Assembly: GCA_027459565.1 (NCBI GenBank)
Contig: DAIDIA010000129.1
Coordinates: 1-10,102, forward strand
DNA from: Acidimicrobiaceae bacterium
Lineage (GTDB): Bacteria; Actinomycetota; Acidimicrobiia; Acidimicrobiales; Bog-793
DNA: 10,102 nt
Direction of reading: 5' to 3'
Of this stretch, positions 1-7,144 are shown piece by piece; position 1 is the first letter of the stretch; every line of letters starts with the position of its first letter. The notes beneath the pieces were generated by a model. It saw nothing but the letters and a program-made list of their open reading frames with translations. It searched no databases and was not told the origin of the DNA. Position numbers and translations under genes: made by a program.

Positions 1-1239
1 AGCCGCTCGGTCCAATATCGCCTTCGGGACTGGCTCATCAGCCGCCAGCGCTACTGGGGATGCCCGATCCCCGTTGTGTACTGCGAAAGAGACGGCATCG
101 TTGCGGTCCCCGAGGACCAACTTCCGGTGCTGTTGCCACAAGATGTCCAATTCCTGCCCACGGGCGAGTCACCTCTCAAGTCTCACGCGGGATTTCTCCA
201 CACGACATGCCCGACCTGTGGTGGCCCGGCGCGACGCGAGACCGACACGATGGACACCTTCGTCGACTCGTCATGGTATTTTCTTCGTTTCACCGACCCA
301 CTCGACGATGACGAGCCGGTGAATTTCGAAGCGGCGCGCCACTTCATGCCGGTCGACCAATACATCGGTGGCATCACCCATGCGATCTTGCACCTGCTCT
401 ACTCGCGTTTCTTCACGCGTGCGCTTGGTGACGTCGGACTCTCCCCCAAGGAGATCCGCGAACCCTTCGCCCAGCTGTTCTGCCAGGGAATGATCCGGCT
501 TGGTGGCCGCGCGATGTCAAAATCACGGGGCAACGTCATCTCGCCGAATGAGTACTTCAAGAGTGTCGGCGCCGATGCCCTCCGGCTCTTCCATCTCTTC
601 GTCGGTCCGCCCGTCGATGACATCGACTGGGGTGATCAGACCAACGAAATCATCGACGGCTGCTCGCGCTATCTCCGTAGAGTGTGGCGGCTTGCGACAG
701 ATGGCGAGTCAACCGACAACGCAGTCGTCGCTGACGCAAAGGATGTGCAGACCGAGTCAAAGATCCTCGTGCGCATGGTGCACCGGACCATCCTCAAGGT
801 GACCGAGGACTTTGACCACTACGGATTCAACACCGCGGTCGCGGAGTGCATGAGTCTCACGAACGCAATCACCCGCGCCATCCGCACCGGTGTCGATCGC
901 GCGACCGTTGACGAGGCAATCGATGTCCTTTTGCGACTGCTCGCCCCGATGGTGCCCCACCTTGCGGCAGAGGCATACCAAATCCGCAACAACGCCCATG
1001 TGCACGACTCCCCGTGGCCCGTCGCCGATCCCGAGCTCGCAAGAGAGAGCCGGGTCACCATGGTCGTACAGGTGAACGGAAAGCTGCGCGACCGGATCGA
1101 GGTCGATTCATCGATCGGCGAACAAGAGGCGATCTCAATGGCTCTTGGTTCACCTTCGGTGATCGCCTTGCTCGACGGAAAGGATCCGACGCGCATCATC
1201 GCCCGCCAGCCGAATCTCGTCAACATCGTCATCGCATAA
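1..1239 (+). CDS. leuS: Leucyl-tRNA synthetase, C-terminal half (5' end outside window)
   Basis: This class I aminoacyl-tRNA synthetase charges tRNA-Leu with leucine in the cytoplasm. The frame is open from base 1, so the gene begins to the left of the window; 412 residues and a TAA stop are visible. Seen in order: the block WLISRQRYWGCPIP, the zinc-binding insert (Cys codons at 82 and in CPTC at 208-219), the family signature ETDTMDTFVDSSWYF, the catalytic-domain helix HAILHLLYSRFF, the KMSKS loop written AMSKSRGN (511-534), the anticodon-binding helical domain, and the C-terminal domain with VNGKLRDRI and the ending NLVNIVIA. The order matches bacterial LeuRS, and the editing domain and HIGH motif would lie upstream. 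Two departures stand out: the first zinc pair reads CERD rather than CxxC, and the first Lys of KMSKS is Ala. The gene ends convergent with the peptidase gene. Identity is certain; only the missing start is unknown. Confidence 0.97.
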   Translation, partial: SRSVQYRLRDWLISRQRYWGCPIPVVYCERDGIVAVPEDQLPVLLPQDVQFLPTGESPLKSHAGFLHTTCPTCGGPARRETDTMDTFVDSSWYFLRFTDPLDDDEPVNFEAARHFMPVDQYIGGITHAILHLLYSRFFTRALGDVGLSPKEIREPFAQLFCQGMIRLGGRAMSKSRGNVISPNEYFKSVGADALRLFHLFVGPPVDDIDWGDQTNEIIDGCSRYLRRVWRLATDGESTDNAVVADAKDVQTESKILVRMVHRTILKVTEDFDHYGFNTAVAECMSLTNAITRAIRTGVDRATVDEAIDVLLRLLAPMVPHLAAEAYQIRNNAHVHDSPWPVADPELARESRVTMVVQVNGKLRDRIEVDSSIGEQEAISMALGSPSVIALLDGKDPTRIIARQPNLVNIVIA

Positions 1240-1268
1240 AGGGCGACAAAGACTCCGCCTGAGCCCTT
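1239..1268 (+). terminator. Weak inverted repeat after leuS
   Basis: AAGGGC at 1239-1244 can pair with GCCCTT at 1263-1268 across an 18-base loop. An alternative inner stem is GGCG/CGCC (1242-1245 with 1256-1259). It sits in the 66-base gap between the convergent leuS and peptidase genes, where a shared terminator would be expected. There is no T-run on either side and the loop is long, so this is only a candidate. Confidence 0.25.
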
Positions 1269-1305
1269 CGCGATCCCACATTCGCGCACCAACCAGAGTT
1301 TCGGG

Positions 1306-2445
1306 TTACGCCTCGACGACATGCAGTGCGTGGTCGACCGCGTTGCAGCGTATGGTACCTCCGTCGTGAGCGATAACGATGTCTTCGAGCCGTGCACCAA
1401 ATCGATCCGGAAGATAGATCCCCGGCTCTACGGAGAACGCGTGCCCACTCTCAAGACGCGTGCGGTTTCCGGTCACCATGTACGGATCTTCATGCTCTTC
1501 GATCCCGATCCCATGTCCGATCCGATGGATGAAGTAGTCACCGTAGCCAGCTGCCGCGATGATCTCGCGACCGACGCGGTCGACCTCCTCACAGGCCTCG
1601 CCGACGGCAACTGCCTCCACGGCCCGTCTCTGTGCTGCCTCCAGCACCTCGTAGAGTTCAACGAGTTCCTGTGTTGGAGCGCCGGTAACAACCGTCCGGG
1701 TGATGTCGGAGCAGTAACCGACGTCGCTTCCCGCAGTCCATGTCCCCCCGAAGTCACACACCACCGCCTCGGAGCGACCAATCACCCGCGTTCCGGGTTC
1801 ATGGTGCGGACTCGCGGAGTTCGGTCCCGAGCCGACAATTGCAAAATTGACTCGGGCATGACCGGACTCCCTGAGGCGTTGGGAGATCTCACCCGACACT
1901 TCGGCCTCGCTCCGGCCGATAAGGCGGATCTCTCCGCCAAGAAGCGCTGCAGCGACCTCATCCGCGGCAGCACCCGCAGACCGGAGCATCTCGATCTCGT
2001 ATGCATCCTTGACCGCACGAATCGGCCCAGTGACGAGCGAAGCTCTCTGAAATCTCGCCGCCACGAGTGCATCCTGAAGTCCCAGCGCGAGACTCGCCCA
2101 CATGCGGTCCGATACGGCCACCGTTTTTGCATTACCCGCTAGGCCGGCAATTATCCCAAGGGCATCCTCATCATCGCTCCACGGGCGCATCGAGAAAAGC
2201 CCGGCATCAACGCGCACTCGCGGAGCCTCGAGGCGTGGGACCACGAGCGTCGCCGATTCATGGCGCGGCACCACGAGAACAGTCGGTCGCTCAAGCGGCA
2301 TCGCCTCGTATCCGCTCAGCCAGGGAAGATCGGCCCCGAGTGAGAGCAGAAGCACATCGACCGATTGGCGTTCCATTTGCTCGCGGACGCGCGCGAACCG
2401 AGAGAGTCTGGCGCTCGACGCCGCGCGCTCGTCAAACGTTGCCAT
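1306..2445 (-). CDS. M24-family metallopeptidase (Xaa-Pro aminopeptidase/dipeptidase-like)
   Basis: A 379-residue two-domain protein of the creatinase/aminopeptidase P fold, expected to be cytoplasmic and to cleave peptides with proline in the second position. Residues 1 to about 140 form the creatinase-type N-terminal domain, and about 145-375 the pita-bread peptidase domain. All five metal ligands of the family are visible: D231 (in CDFGG), D247 (YCSDITRT), H311 (GHGIG), E340 (SVEPGIYLP) and E354 (LEDIVI). The supporting His residues in SPHHEPG (212-218) and at H318 are also present. The two Asp ligands are 16 residues apart, against about 11 in E. coli PepP, so the loop between them is longer. 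The ATG start shares one base with the TAA stop of the lipB-lipA gene (TAATG), a classic coupling arrangement that supports this start. No signal peptide is seen. Exact substrate (dipeptide or longer, creatinase-like or not) cannot be read from the sequence. A link to lipoate metabolism is not apparent. Confidence 0.9.
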   Translation of the reverse strand: MATFDERAASSARLSRFARVREQMERQSVDVLLLSLGADLPWLSGYEAMPLERPTVLVVPRHESATLVVPRLEAPRVRVDAGLFSMRPWSDDEDALGIIAGLAGNAKTVAVSDRMWASLALGLQDALVAARFQRASLVTGPIRAVKDAYEIEMLRSAGAAADEVAAALLGGEIRLIGRSEAEVSGEISQRLRESGHARVNFAIVGSGPNSASPHHEPGTRVIGRSEAVVCDFGGTWTAGSDVGYCSDITRTVVTGAPTQELVELYEVLEAAQRRAVEAVAVGEACEEVDRVGREIIAAAGYGDYFIHRIGHGIGIEEHEDPYMVTGNRTRLESGHAFSVEPGIYLPDRFGARLEDIVIAHDGGTIRCNAVDHALHVVEA

Positions 2446-4238
2446 TATGCGCTGACGACGTCAGGATTCGACGCTGATGCAGCTTGCCTAGCGTGGTAAC
2501 TCGAACGGGTCAGCGGAGAGGACTCGACGTGAGAAAAGCCCATCTCCCGTGCCCTGTCCCCGATCTCGACGAATTCCTCGGGCGACCAGTACCGAACCAC
2601 CGGCAGGTGTCTCGCAGTGGGGCGGAGATACTGACCGATCGTCAAAATATCGACACCCACCGCTGCAAGATCGGATAGAGCGGAGAGAACTTCGTGCCGC
2701 TCCTCGCCCATACCGAGGATGATTCCTGATTTTGTGGTCAGGCCGGCCTCCTTCGCGCGCGCAAGGACGGAGAGTGATCGCGCATAGGAGGCCGAAGGTC
2801 TTGCGGCGCGCTGGAGACGCAATACCGTCTCGAGGTTGTGATTCAAGATCTCCGGCCGAGCAGCGAAGATCGTCGCCAACGAAGCATCATCGCCTTTGCA
2901 GTCCGAGATCAGGACCTCGATGCTCGTCAGAGGGTTCATCCTCCGCACCTCGGTAATCGTCTCGGCAAACGCGCGCGCTCCCCCGTCGATGAGGTCGTCT
3001 CGCGCCACGGTTGTGATCACTGCGAACGAGAGTCCCATCTCGCGAACGGCCTCTGCGACGCGCCGCGGTTCCTCGGGATCAAGTGGTAACGGATGTCGCG
3101 TATCAACCAGACAAAAACCACAAGACCGCGTACAGCGCTCGCCATTGATCATGAATGTCGCAGTTCCGTCCGACCAACATTCGTAGATATTTGGGCAGCC
3201 CGCCTCCTCGCATACCGTGATCAGGTTGAGCGATCGCATGGTCTTTCGAAGGGCGAGATAATCATCCCCCATCGCTGCCTCGACACGGAGCCATTCGGGT
3301 TTGCGCGCGGAGATCTTCACCGCAGTTGTCGTATCGACCCCTGCCGAGGCGAGGCGGCGATGTGATGGTGGAATCGGCTGGGGACGCTGCGATGCCCGCT
3401 CGTCAGTACCATTCGCGCCAACCTCGACAACGCTCTCTGGGCGCTCATCGCTATTCGGGAAAGTCCCTGCCACTGGGAGCAGACTGGCCGCTTCGGCAGA
3501 AGTTGCACTCTGAAGGTCGATGCTCCGCGGTGAACCGGGCCCACTGCCGAGTTGAAGTCGCGCGCGCTCGATGAGGACCTCCAACACGGATTCCATCGAC
3601 ACGTCGATGCCTTCGTTCGCAAGCGAGGTGATTTCACGACCTTCGAGTCCACAGGGCACTATGTGTTCAAACATTGACATCACGGGATTCACGTTGAGCG
3701 CGAATCCGTGCATCGTTCGTCCCCGGGAGATCCGTACTCCGATCGCGCAGATCTTGCGCGGTCGATTGCCCGTCGGCGCGACCCAGACGCCGGGATATCC
3801 CTCGAGTCGTCCCACCTCTTGAAGTCCCAGATCCGTCAGTGCATCGATGATGATCTGCTCAATCATGTGGATGTAGTCCGGGACGATGTTCGGACGCATC
3901 GATATCGAGAGAATCGGATAGCCGACGAGCTGTCCGGGACCGTGATAGGTGATGTCTCCACCACGATCCGTGTCAACGAGATCCGCACCGAGCCTCTCGA
4001 CATCACTCAGCAGGTGCTCGCGCTTGGTCCGGACACCGCGCGTATAGACATGGGGATGCTCGAGGAGGAGCAGGTAGTCATCGTCACTACGGAACAGCGC
4101 CCGCTGAAGGGCGTGTGCGTCCCGATATCGCACACGCCCAAGCCAGCGCACCCGCAAGGGACGCGCGTTCGCCCGCGGACTCTGGATCGTATCGATGGTC
4201 TTAGAGCTCGGCTGCCCAGTCGCGTGTCTCAATGACAT
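2445..4238 (-). CDS. lipB-lipA: Bifunctional octanoyltransferase - lipoyl synthase (LipB-LipA fusion)
   Basis: A single open frame joins the two enzymes of endogenous lipoate synthesis. Numbering from the ATG at 4238 (597 aa), the LipB part covers about 28-230. It shows DRGGDITYHGPGQLVGYP (about 91-108), the catalytic Lys in RKICAIGVRI (K162) and the catalytic Cys in IVPCGLEG (C196); it moves octanoate from acyl carrier protein to the lipoyl-domain Lys. A polar, Pro/Ser/Ala-rich linker of about 80 residues (about 232-312) has no recognisable domain. The LipA part (about 313-597) starts at RKPEWLRVEAAMG. It has the auxiliary-cluster cysteines C343, C348 and C354, the radical-SAM CTRSCGFC (C369, C373, C376) and the C-terminal RSSYHA motif whose Ser ligates the auxiliary cluster. 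Every key residue of both enzymes is present, so both halves look active. The start is uncertain: the frame is open to a GTG at 4313, ATG 4238 overlaps the E2 gene by 38 bases, and TTG 4157 or GTG 4151 would begin right at the LipB domain; none has a good Shine-Dalgarno. It lies between E2 and the peptidase, in an apparent operon. Confidence 0.93.
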   Translation of the reverse strand: MSLRHATGQPSSKTIDTIQSPRANARPLRVRWLGRVRYRDAHALQRALFRSDDDYLLLLEHPHVYTRGVRTKREHLLSDVERLGADLVDTDRGGDITYHGPGQLVGYPILSISMRPNIVPDYIHMIEQIIIDALTDLGLQEVGRLEGYPGVWVAPTGNRPRKICAIGVRISRGRTMHGFALNVNPVMSMFEHIVPCGLEGREITSLANEGIDVSMESVLEVLIERARLQLGSGPGSPRSIDLQSATSAEAASLLPVAGTFPNSDERPESVVEVGANGTDERASQRPQPIPPSHRRLASAGVDTTTAVKISARKPEWLRVEAAMGDDYLALRKTMRSLNLITVCEEAGCPNIYECWSDGTATFMINGERCTRSCGFCLVDTRHPLPLDPEEPRRVAEAVREMGLSFAVITTVARDDLIDGGARAFAETITEVRRMNPLTSIEVLISDCKGDDASLATIFAARPEILNHNLETVLRLQRAARPSASYARSLSVLARAKEAGLTTKSGIILGMGEERHEVLSALSDLAAVGVDILTIGQYLRPTARHLPVVRYWSPEEFVEIGDRAREMGFSHVESSPLTRSSYHARQAASASNPDVVSA

Positions 4239-5676
4239 TCGCGAGATCGCGCATGAACATCGCTGCATAACCACCATCGACAGCACGGTGATCAAATGAC
4301 AGTGCCAGAACACCCACAGAATGGATCGCGATGGATTCCGATCCGTCTGGCATGGTCACGACAACCGGCTTGCGCTTCACTCCGTCTGTCGACAGGATCG
4401 CGACCTGAGGCTGCGCGATTATCGGAATCGTGAGGTAGGTACCGTAGGGACCAGGGTTCGTGATGCTGAACGTTCCACCAGAGATATCGTCGGTGGTGAG
4501 TTTTCGTGAACGTGCCCGGCTTGCCAGGTCCGCGATCGATCGTGCGATCCCCCGGAGGGATTGACCGTCTGCGTTGTGCACCACCGGAACGATGAGTCCC
4601 TCAATGCCGAGATCGACCGCATAACCAATGTGGATATCACGATGAACCACGAGGGCGTTCTCACCGACAGACGAGTTGAGGTGCGGGTAGTCGCGGAGCA
4701 CGTCAACAACCGCTCGCGAAATGAACGGAAGGTAGGTCAGGCTGACCCCCTCTTCTGCCTTGAAACGATCCCGGTAACGCGCTCGCACTCGATCAACATT
4801 TTCAAAATCAACCTCTCGAGCTACCAGAGTGTGTGCCGAAGTTGCCTTCGATCTCACCATGTGCTCGGCGGTCACCCTTCGAATCGCCGTAAATGGAATG
4901 ACCTCATCCCGCACGCCCAGCGGGGGTGGAGGAACGGTCAATCCCGCGGATGGTCCCGGGGTCGCGACTGCCGTTGGCGCAGGGGCCGGCACGGACGGTG
5001 CGCTTGGCGTTGCAGCCGGAGCCGTGGTGATTCCCGTGGCCCGGGTGTCAATGAAATTCAGTACGTCATCCCTGGTGATTCGGCCACCCATTCCCGTGCC
5101 CGGAATTGCGCCAGCGTCAAGACCGTTCTCCGCGATCAATTTCCGCACCACTGGAGAGAGCAGCGCGCCGCGCGTCCCTCCGCCTCCACCGCTCGAACCC
5201 TCCGGCGGTGTGCTCGCGACCGAGTTGCCGACTGGCGCAGGAGCCGGGGCAGCTGGAGCTGGGGCTGGGGCCGCTTGAGCCGGAGCCGGAGCCGGAGCCG
5301 AAGCAGCTGGTGCAGGGGCCGCTTGAGCCGGAGCCGGAGCAGCTGGTGCTGGGGCTGGTGCTGGGGCAGCTGGAGCTGGGGCTGGGGCCGCTTGAGCCGG
5401 CGCGGCTGGAGCAGGAGCTGGAGCTGGAGCCGAGGCTGGCGAAGAATCGCCGATTACGGCAAGCCGGGCGCCCACGTCAACCGTTGCCCCCTCTTGAACC
5501 AGGATCTCGGTCAGAACGCCTGCGACAGCAGAGGGGACCTCCGAGTCAACCTTGTCTGTGGATACCTCAAAAAGCGCCTCGTCCTGAAGCACATTGTCGC
5601 CAACCTTTTTCAGCCAGCGGACAATCGTGCCTTCGGTAACCGTCTCGCCAAGCTGCGGCATGGTGATGTCAGCCAA
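4201..5676 (-). CDS. Dihydrolipoyl acyltransferase, E2 component of a 2-oxoacid dehydrogenase complex
   Basis: E2 forms the core of a 2-oxoacid dehydrogenase complex and passes the acyl group from the lipoyl arm to CoA. The 491 residues are laid out as follows: one lipoyl domain (1 to about 76) with the lipoylated K42 in STDKVDSE; an Ala-Pro linker (about 80-148); a peripheral-subunit-binding domain (about 168-213, ALLSPVVRKLIAENGLD, with GTGMGGRITRDDV) that holds E3; a second Ala/Pro/Thr linker; and the acyltransferase domain (about 258-491) ending with the catalytic DHRAVDGG (H463, D467). The start codon is TTG at 5676, backed by AGGAAGGGG eight bases upstream and by a normal N-terminus; the next ATG (5661) would cut into the first strand. 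The gene overlaps lpd by 8 bases. Succinyl, acetyl or branched-chain specificity is not settled, because no E1 is present; the sequence resembles the actinobacterial SucB-type annotation most. The neighbouring lipB-lipA product would modify K42. Confidence 0.95.
   Translation of the reverse strand: MADITMPQLGETVTEGTIVRWLKKVGDNVLQDEALFEVSTDKVDSEVPSAVAGVLTEILVQEGATVDVGARLAVIGDSSPASAPAPAPAPAAPAQAAPAPAPAAPAPAPAPAAPAPAQAAPAPAASAPAPAPAQAAPAPAPAAPAPAPVGNSVASTPPEGSSGGGGGTRGALLSPVVRKLIAENGLDAGAIPGTGMGGRITRDDVLNFIDTRATGITTAPAATPSAPSVPAPAPTAVATPGPSAGLTVPPPPLGVRDEVIPFTAIRRVTAEHMVRSKATSAHTLVAREVDFENVDRVRARYRDRFKAEEGVSLTYLPFISRAVVDVLRDYPHLNSSVGENALVVHRDIHIGYAVDLGIEGLIVPVVHNADGQSLRGIARSIADLASRARSRKLTTDDISGGTFSITNPGPYGTYLTIPIIAQPQVAILSTDGVKRKPVVVTMPDGSESIAIHSVGVLALSFDHRAVDGGYAAMFMRDLANVIETRDWAAEL
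5229..5439 (-). repeat. Ala-Pro linker-coding repeats inside the E2 gene
   Basis: This stretch encodes the flexible linker behind the lipoyl domain, almost entirely Ala and Pro with a few Gln and Ser. At DNA level it is built of repeated GCTCC/GCCCC-type units. A 38-base segment is repeated perfectly at 5246-5283 and 5363-5400, 117 bases (39 codons) apart. A 17-base core of it (GGGGCCGCTTGAGCCGG on the plus strand) occurs a third time at 5315-5331. The offsets of 117, 48 and 69 bases are all multiples of three, so copy changes would keep the frame. Such linkers are normal in E2 proteins; the repeat arrangement suggests expansion by slippage or unequal recombination. Confidence 0.85.
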
Positions 5677-7105
5677 TGTGGAGACCCCTTCCTGTGAGAG
5701 CTAAGACCGTCTCGCCGAAAGTTTCGGAGAGCGACGGATGTGGCTGTATGAACTGTGAGATTTCGTCTGGCGTTGCCTCCCAGTTGATGGAGAGGTATGC
5801 CTGACCGAGCTGCTCGGTGACCCAAGGTCCAACCATGTGCACGCCAAGGAGTCGACCCGCTCGGCCATCTGAGGTCTTTTCGGCAATGACCTTGACGAGG
5901 CCGTCGGTCTCGCCGACGATCCTCGCTCGACCATTTCCGCCAAAGGGATCCTTCTTCACGACTACCTCGAAACCAGCAGCCACCGCACCCTCCTCGGTCA
6001 TTCCGCAGAATGCAACCTCTGGGTGACAGTAGATGCACCACGGAACGTTCCGATAGTCGACGGGAACCGCGGGCTCTTGCATGATCTCCTTGATGACAAG
6101 GACTCCCTCGGCAAACCCTACGTGTGCAAGTTGTGGCGTTGCCACGATGTCGCCGACGGCAAAGACACCATCGACGCCGGTCCGCATCCATTCATCGACT
6201 CTCACGAATCCCCGCTCGTCGACCTCGACACCAGAACCCTCGGCGAGCAGGTTGTCTGAATACGGACGACGGCCCACCGAAACGATCACCGCGTCGACAT
6301 CAACTCGCTCGTTCTCTCCAAAAATAACCGTGGTGCCATTCGCACGTGGCTCGTGTCCCTTGACCGCGACTCCGGTGCGTACGACAATTCCTCGCTTCTC
6401 AAACGACTTGACAACCACATTCGCGACGTCTTTGTCGCATCCGGGCAAGATCGCGGGCATTGCCTCGAGCAGAGTCACCTTTGCGCCAAGATCCGACATC
6501 ATCGACGCGAATTCGCAGCCGATCGCGCCACCGCCGATGACAACGACCGACGAAGGGATCGCGCGCAGGTCAAGTACCTCGTCGGAGGTGAGGATTACCT
6601 TTCCGTCGGGGTCAAATCCGGGAATCGACCGCGGAGCTGAGCCCGAGGCCAGGATCACGAACTCGCCGACGAGCCTTGAGACGACGCCATCGTCATGTGT
6701 CACCTCAACGCTCCGGTCGGCAAGCATCTTGCCGGTACCGGAAACGATGGTGACCTTCCGCCCGCGAAGCGTGCCTGCAAGCCCGCGAAAGAGCTGCTCG
6801 ACGATCTTGCCCTTCCGGTCCTGACTGATTCCAAAATCCACGGAGGGATCGCCGGCGAAGATTCCGAACTCCGCCGCGTTCTTCACCGAACGGTACACAC
6901 TCGCCGTCTCGAGGAACTCCTTAGCGGGAATGCATCCCCTGTGCAGGCAGGTACCGCCGACCTTGTCTTTCTCCACCAATGCAATCGACAGCCCTGCGGC
7001 GGCACCGTAAAGCGCGGCCGCGTATCCACCTGGGCCACCGCCAATGATGACGACGTCATACTCCTCGTCCACCACGGCACCTTCTGGCGTAGGGATCACC
7101 TCCAT
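5669..7105 (-). CDS. lpd: Dihydrolipoyl dehydrogenase (E3)
   Basis: A flavoprotein disulfide reductase that reoxidises the dihydrolipoyl arm of E2 and passes the electrons to NAD+. Seen in its 478 residues: FAD-binding GGGPGG (22-27), the redox-active disulfide in GTCLHRGCIPAK (C53, C58), the NAD-binding GGGAIGCEFA (191-200), the second FAD motif GVFAVGDI (313-320), and the C-terminal base in PHPSLSE (H456, E461). Length and all catalytic residues fit the family; the CLHRGC form separates it from mercuric and glutathione reductases. The ATG at 7105 is the first in frame but has no Shine-Dalgarno before it. GTG at 7072 has AGAAGG seven bases upstream and gives the usual short N-terminus, so the true start may be 11 codons later. 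The gene overlaps E2 by 8 bases, which implies cotranscription and a shared complex. It may also serve other lipoyl complexes of the cell, such as glycine cleavage. Confidence 0.96.
   Translation of the reverse strand: MEVIPTPEGAVVDEEYDVVIIGGGPGGYAAALYGAAAGLSIALVEKDKVGGTCLHRGCIPAKEFLETASVYRSVKNAAEFGIFAGDPSVDFGISQDRKGKIVEQLFRGLAGTLRGRKVTIVSGTGKMLADRSVEVTHDDGVVSRLVGEFVILASGSAPRSIPGFDPDGKVILTSDEVLDLRAIPSSVVVIGGGAIGCEFASMMSDLGAKVTLLEAMPAILPGCDKDVANVVVKSFEKRGIVVRTGVAVKGHEPRANGTTVIFGENERVDVDAVIVSVGRRPYSDNLLAEGSGVEVDERGFVRVDEWMRTGVDGVFAVGDIVATPQLAHVGFAEGVLVIKEIMQEPAVPVDYRNVPWCIYCHPEVAFCGMTEEGAVAAGFEVVVKKDPFGGNGRARIVGETDGLVKVIAEKTSDGRAGRLLGVHMVGPWVTEQLGQAYLSINWEATPDEISQFIQPHPSLSETFGETVLALTGRGLHIG
5685..5693 (-). 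promoter_or_regulatory. Shine-Dalgarno site that fixes the TTG start of E2
   Basis: AGGAAGGGG on the minus strand lies 8 bases before the TTG at 5676. It is inside the 3' end of lpd. It is the clearest ribosome binding site in the lipoate cassette and is the reason for choosing the TTG over the ATG five codons later. Confidence 0.7.
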
Positions 7106-7144
7106 CGACTTGGGTTCATCGCTGCCCGTGACAACGCGAACGAT

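Noticed and set aside
1321..2142. A 273-codon plus-strand frame opposite the M24 peptidase
   Set aside because: No recognisable domain, and it mirrors a well-supported gene on the other strand.
4239..4313. Extension of lipB-lipA to GTG 4313
   Set aside because: It would overlap E2 by 113 bases, has no ribosome binding site, and the extra residues do not resemble a LipB N-terminus.
5229..5439. Possible CRISPR or tandem-repeat array in the E2 linker
   Set aside because: The repeats are irregular, in frame and coding for Ala-Pro, without unique spacers.
4561..5697. Long plus-strand open frames opposite E2 (up to 378 codons), rich in Trp, Ser and Arg
   Set aside because: They are antisense to an E2 gene with every family motif; the odd composition is the complement of the Ala-Pro linker. 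High GC keeps the antisense frames open.
6081..6824. A 247-codon plus-strand frame opposite lpd
   Set aside because: Ser/Pro/Thr-rich shadow of lpd, with no ribosome binding site or homology that I recognise.
7093..7103. GGATCACCTCC on the plus strand, identical to the 3' end of 16S rRNA
   Set aside because: Only 11 bases match and no other rRNA sequence surrounds it; it is the complement of a Shine-Dalgarno-like string inside the start of lpd.
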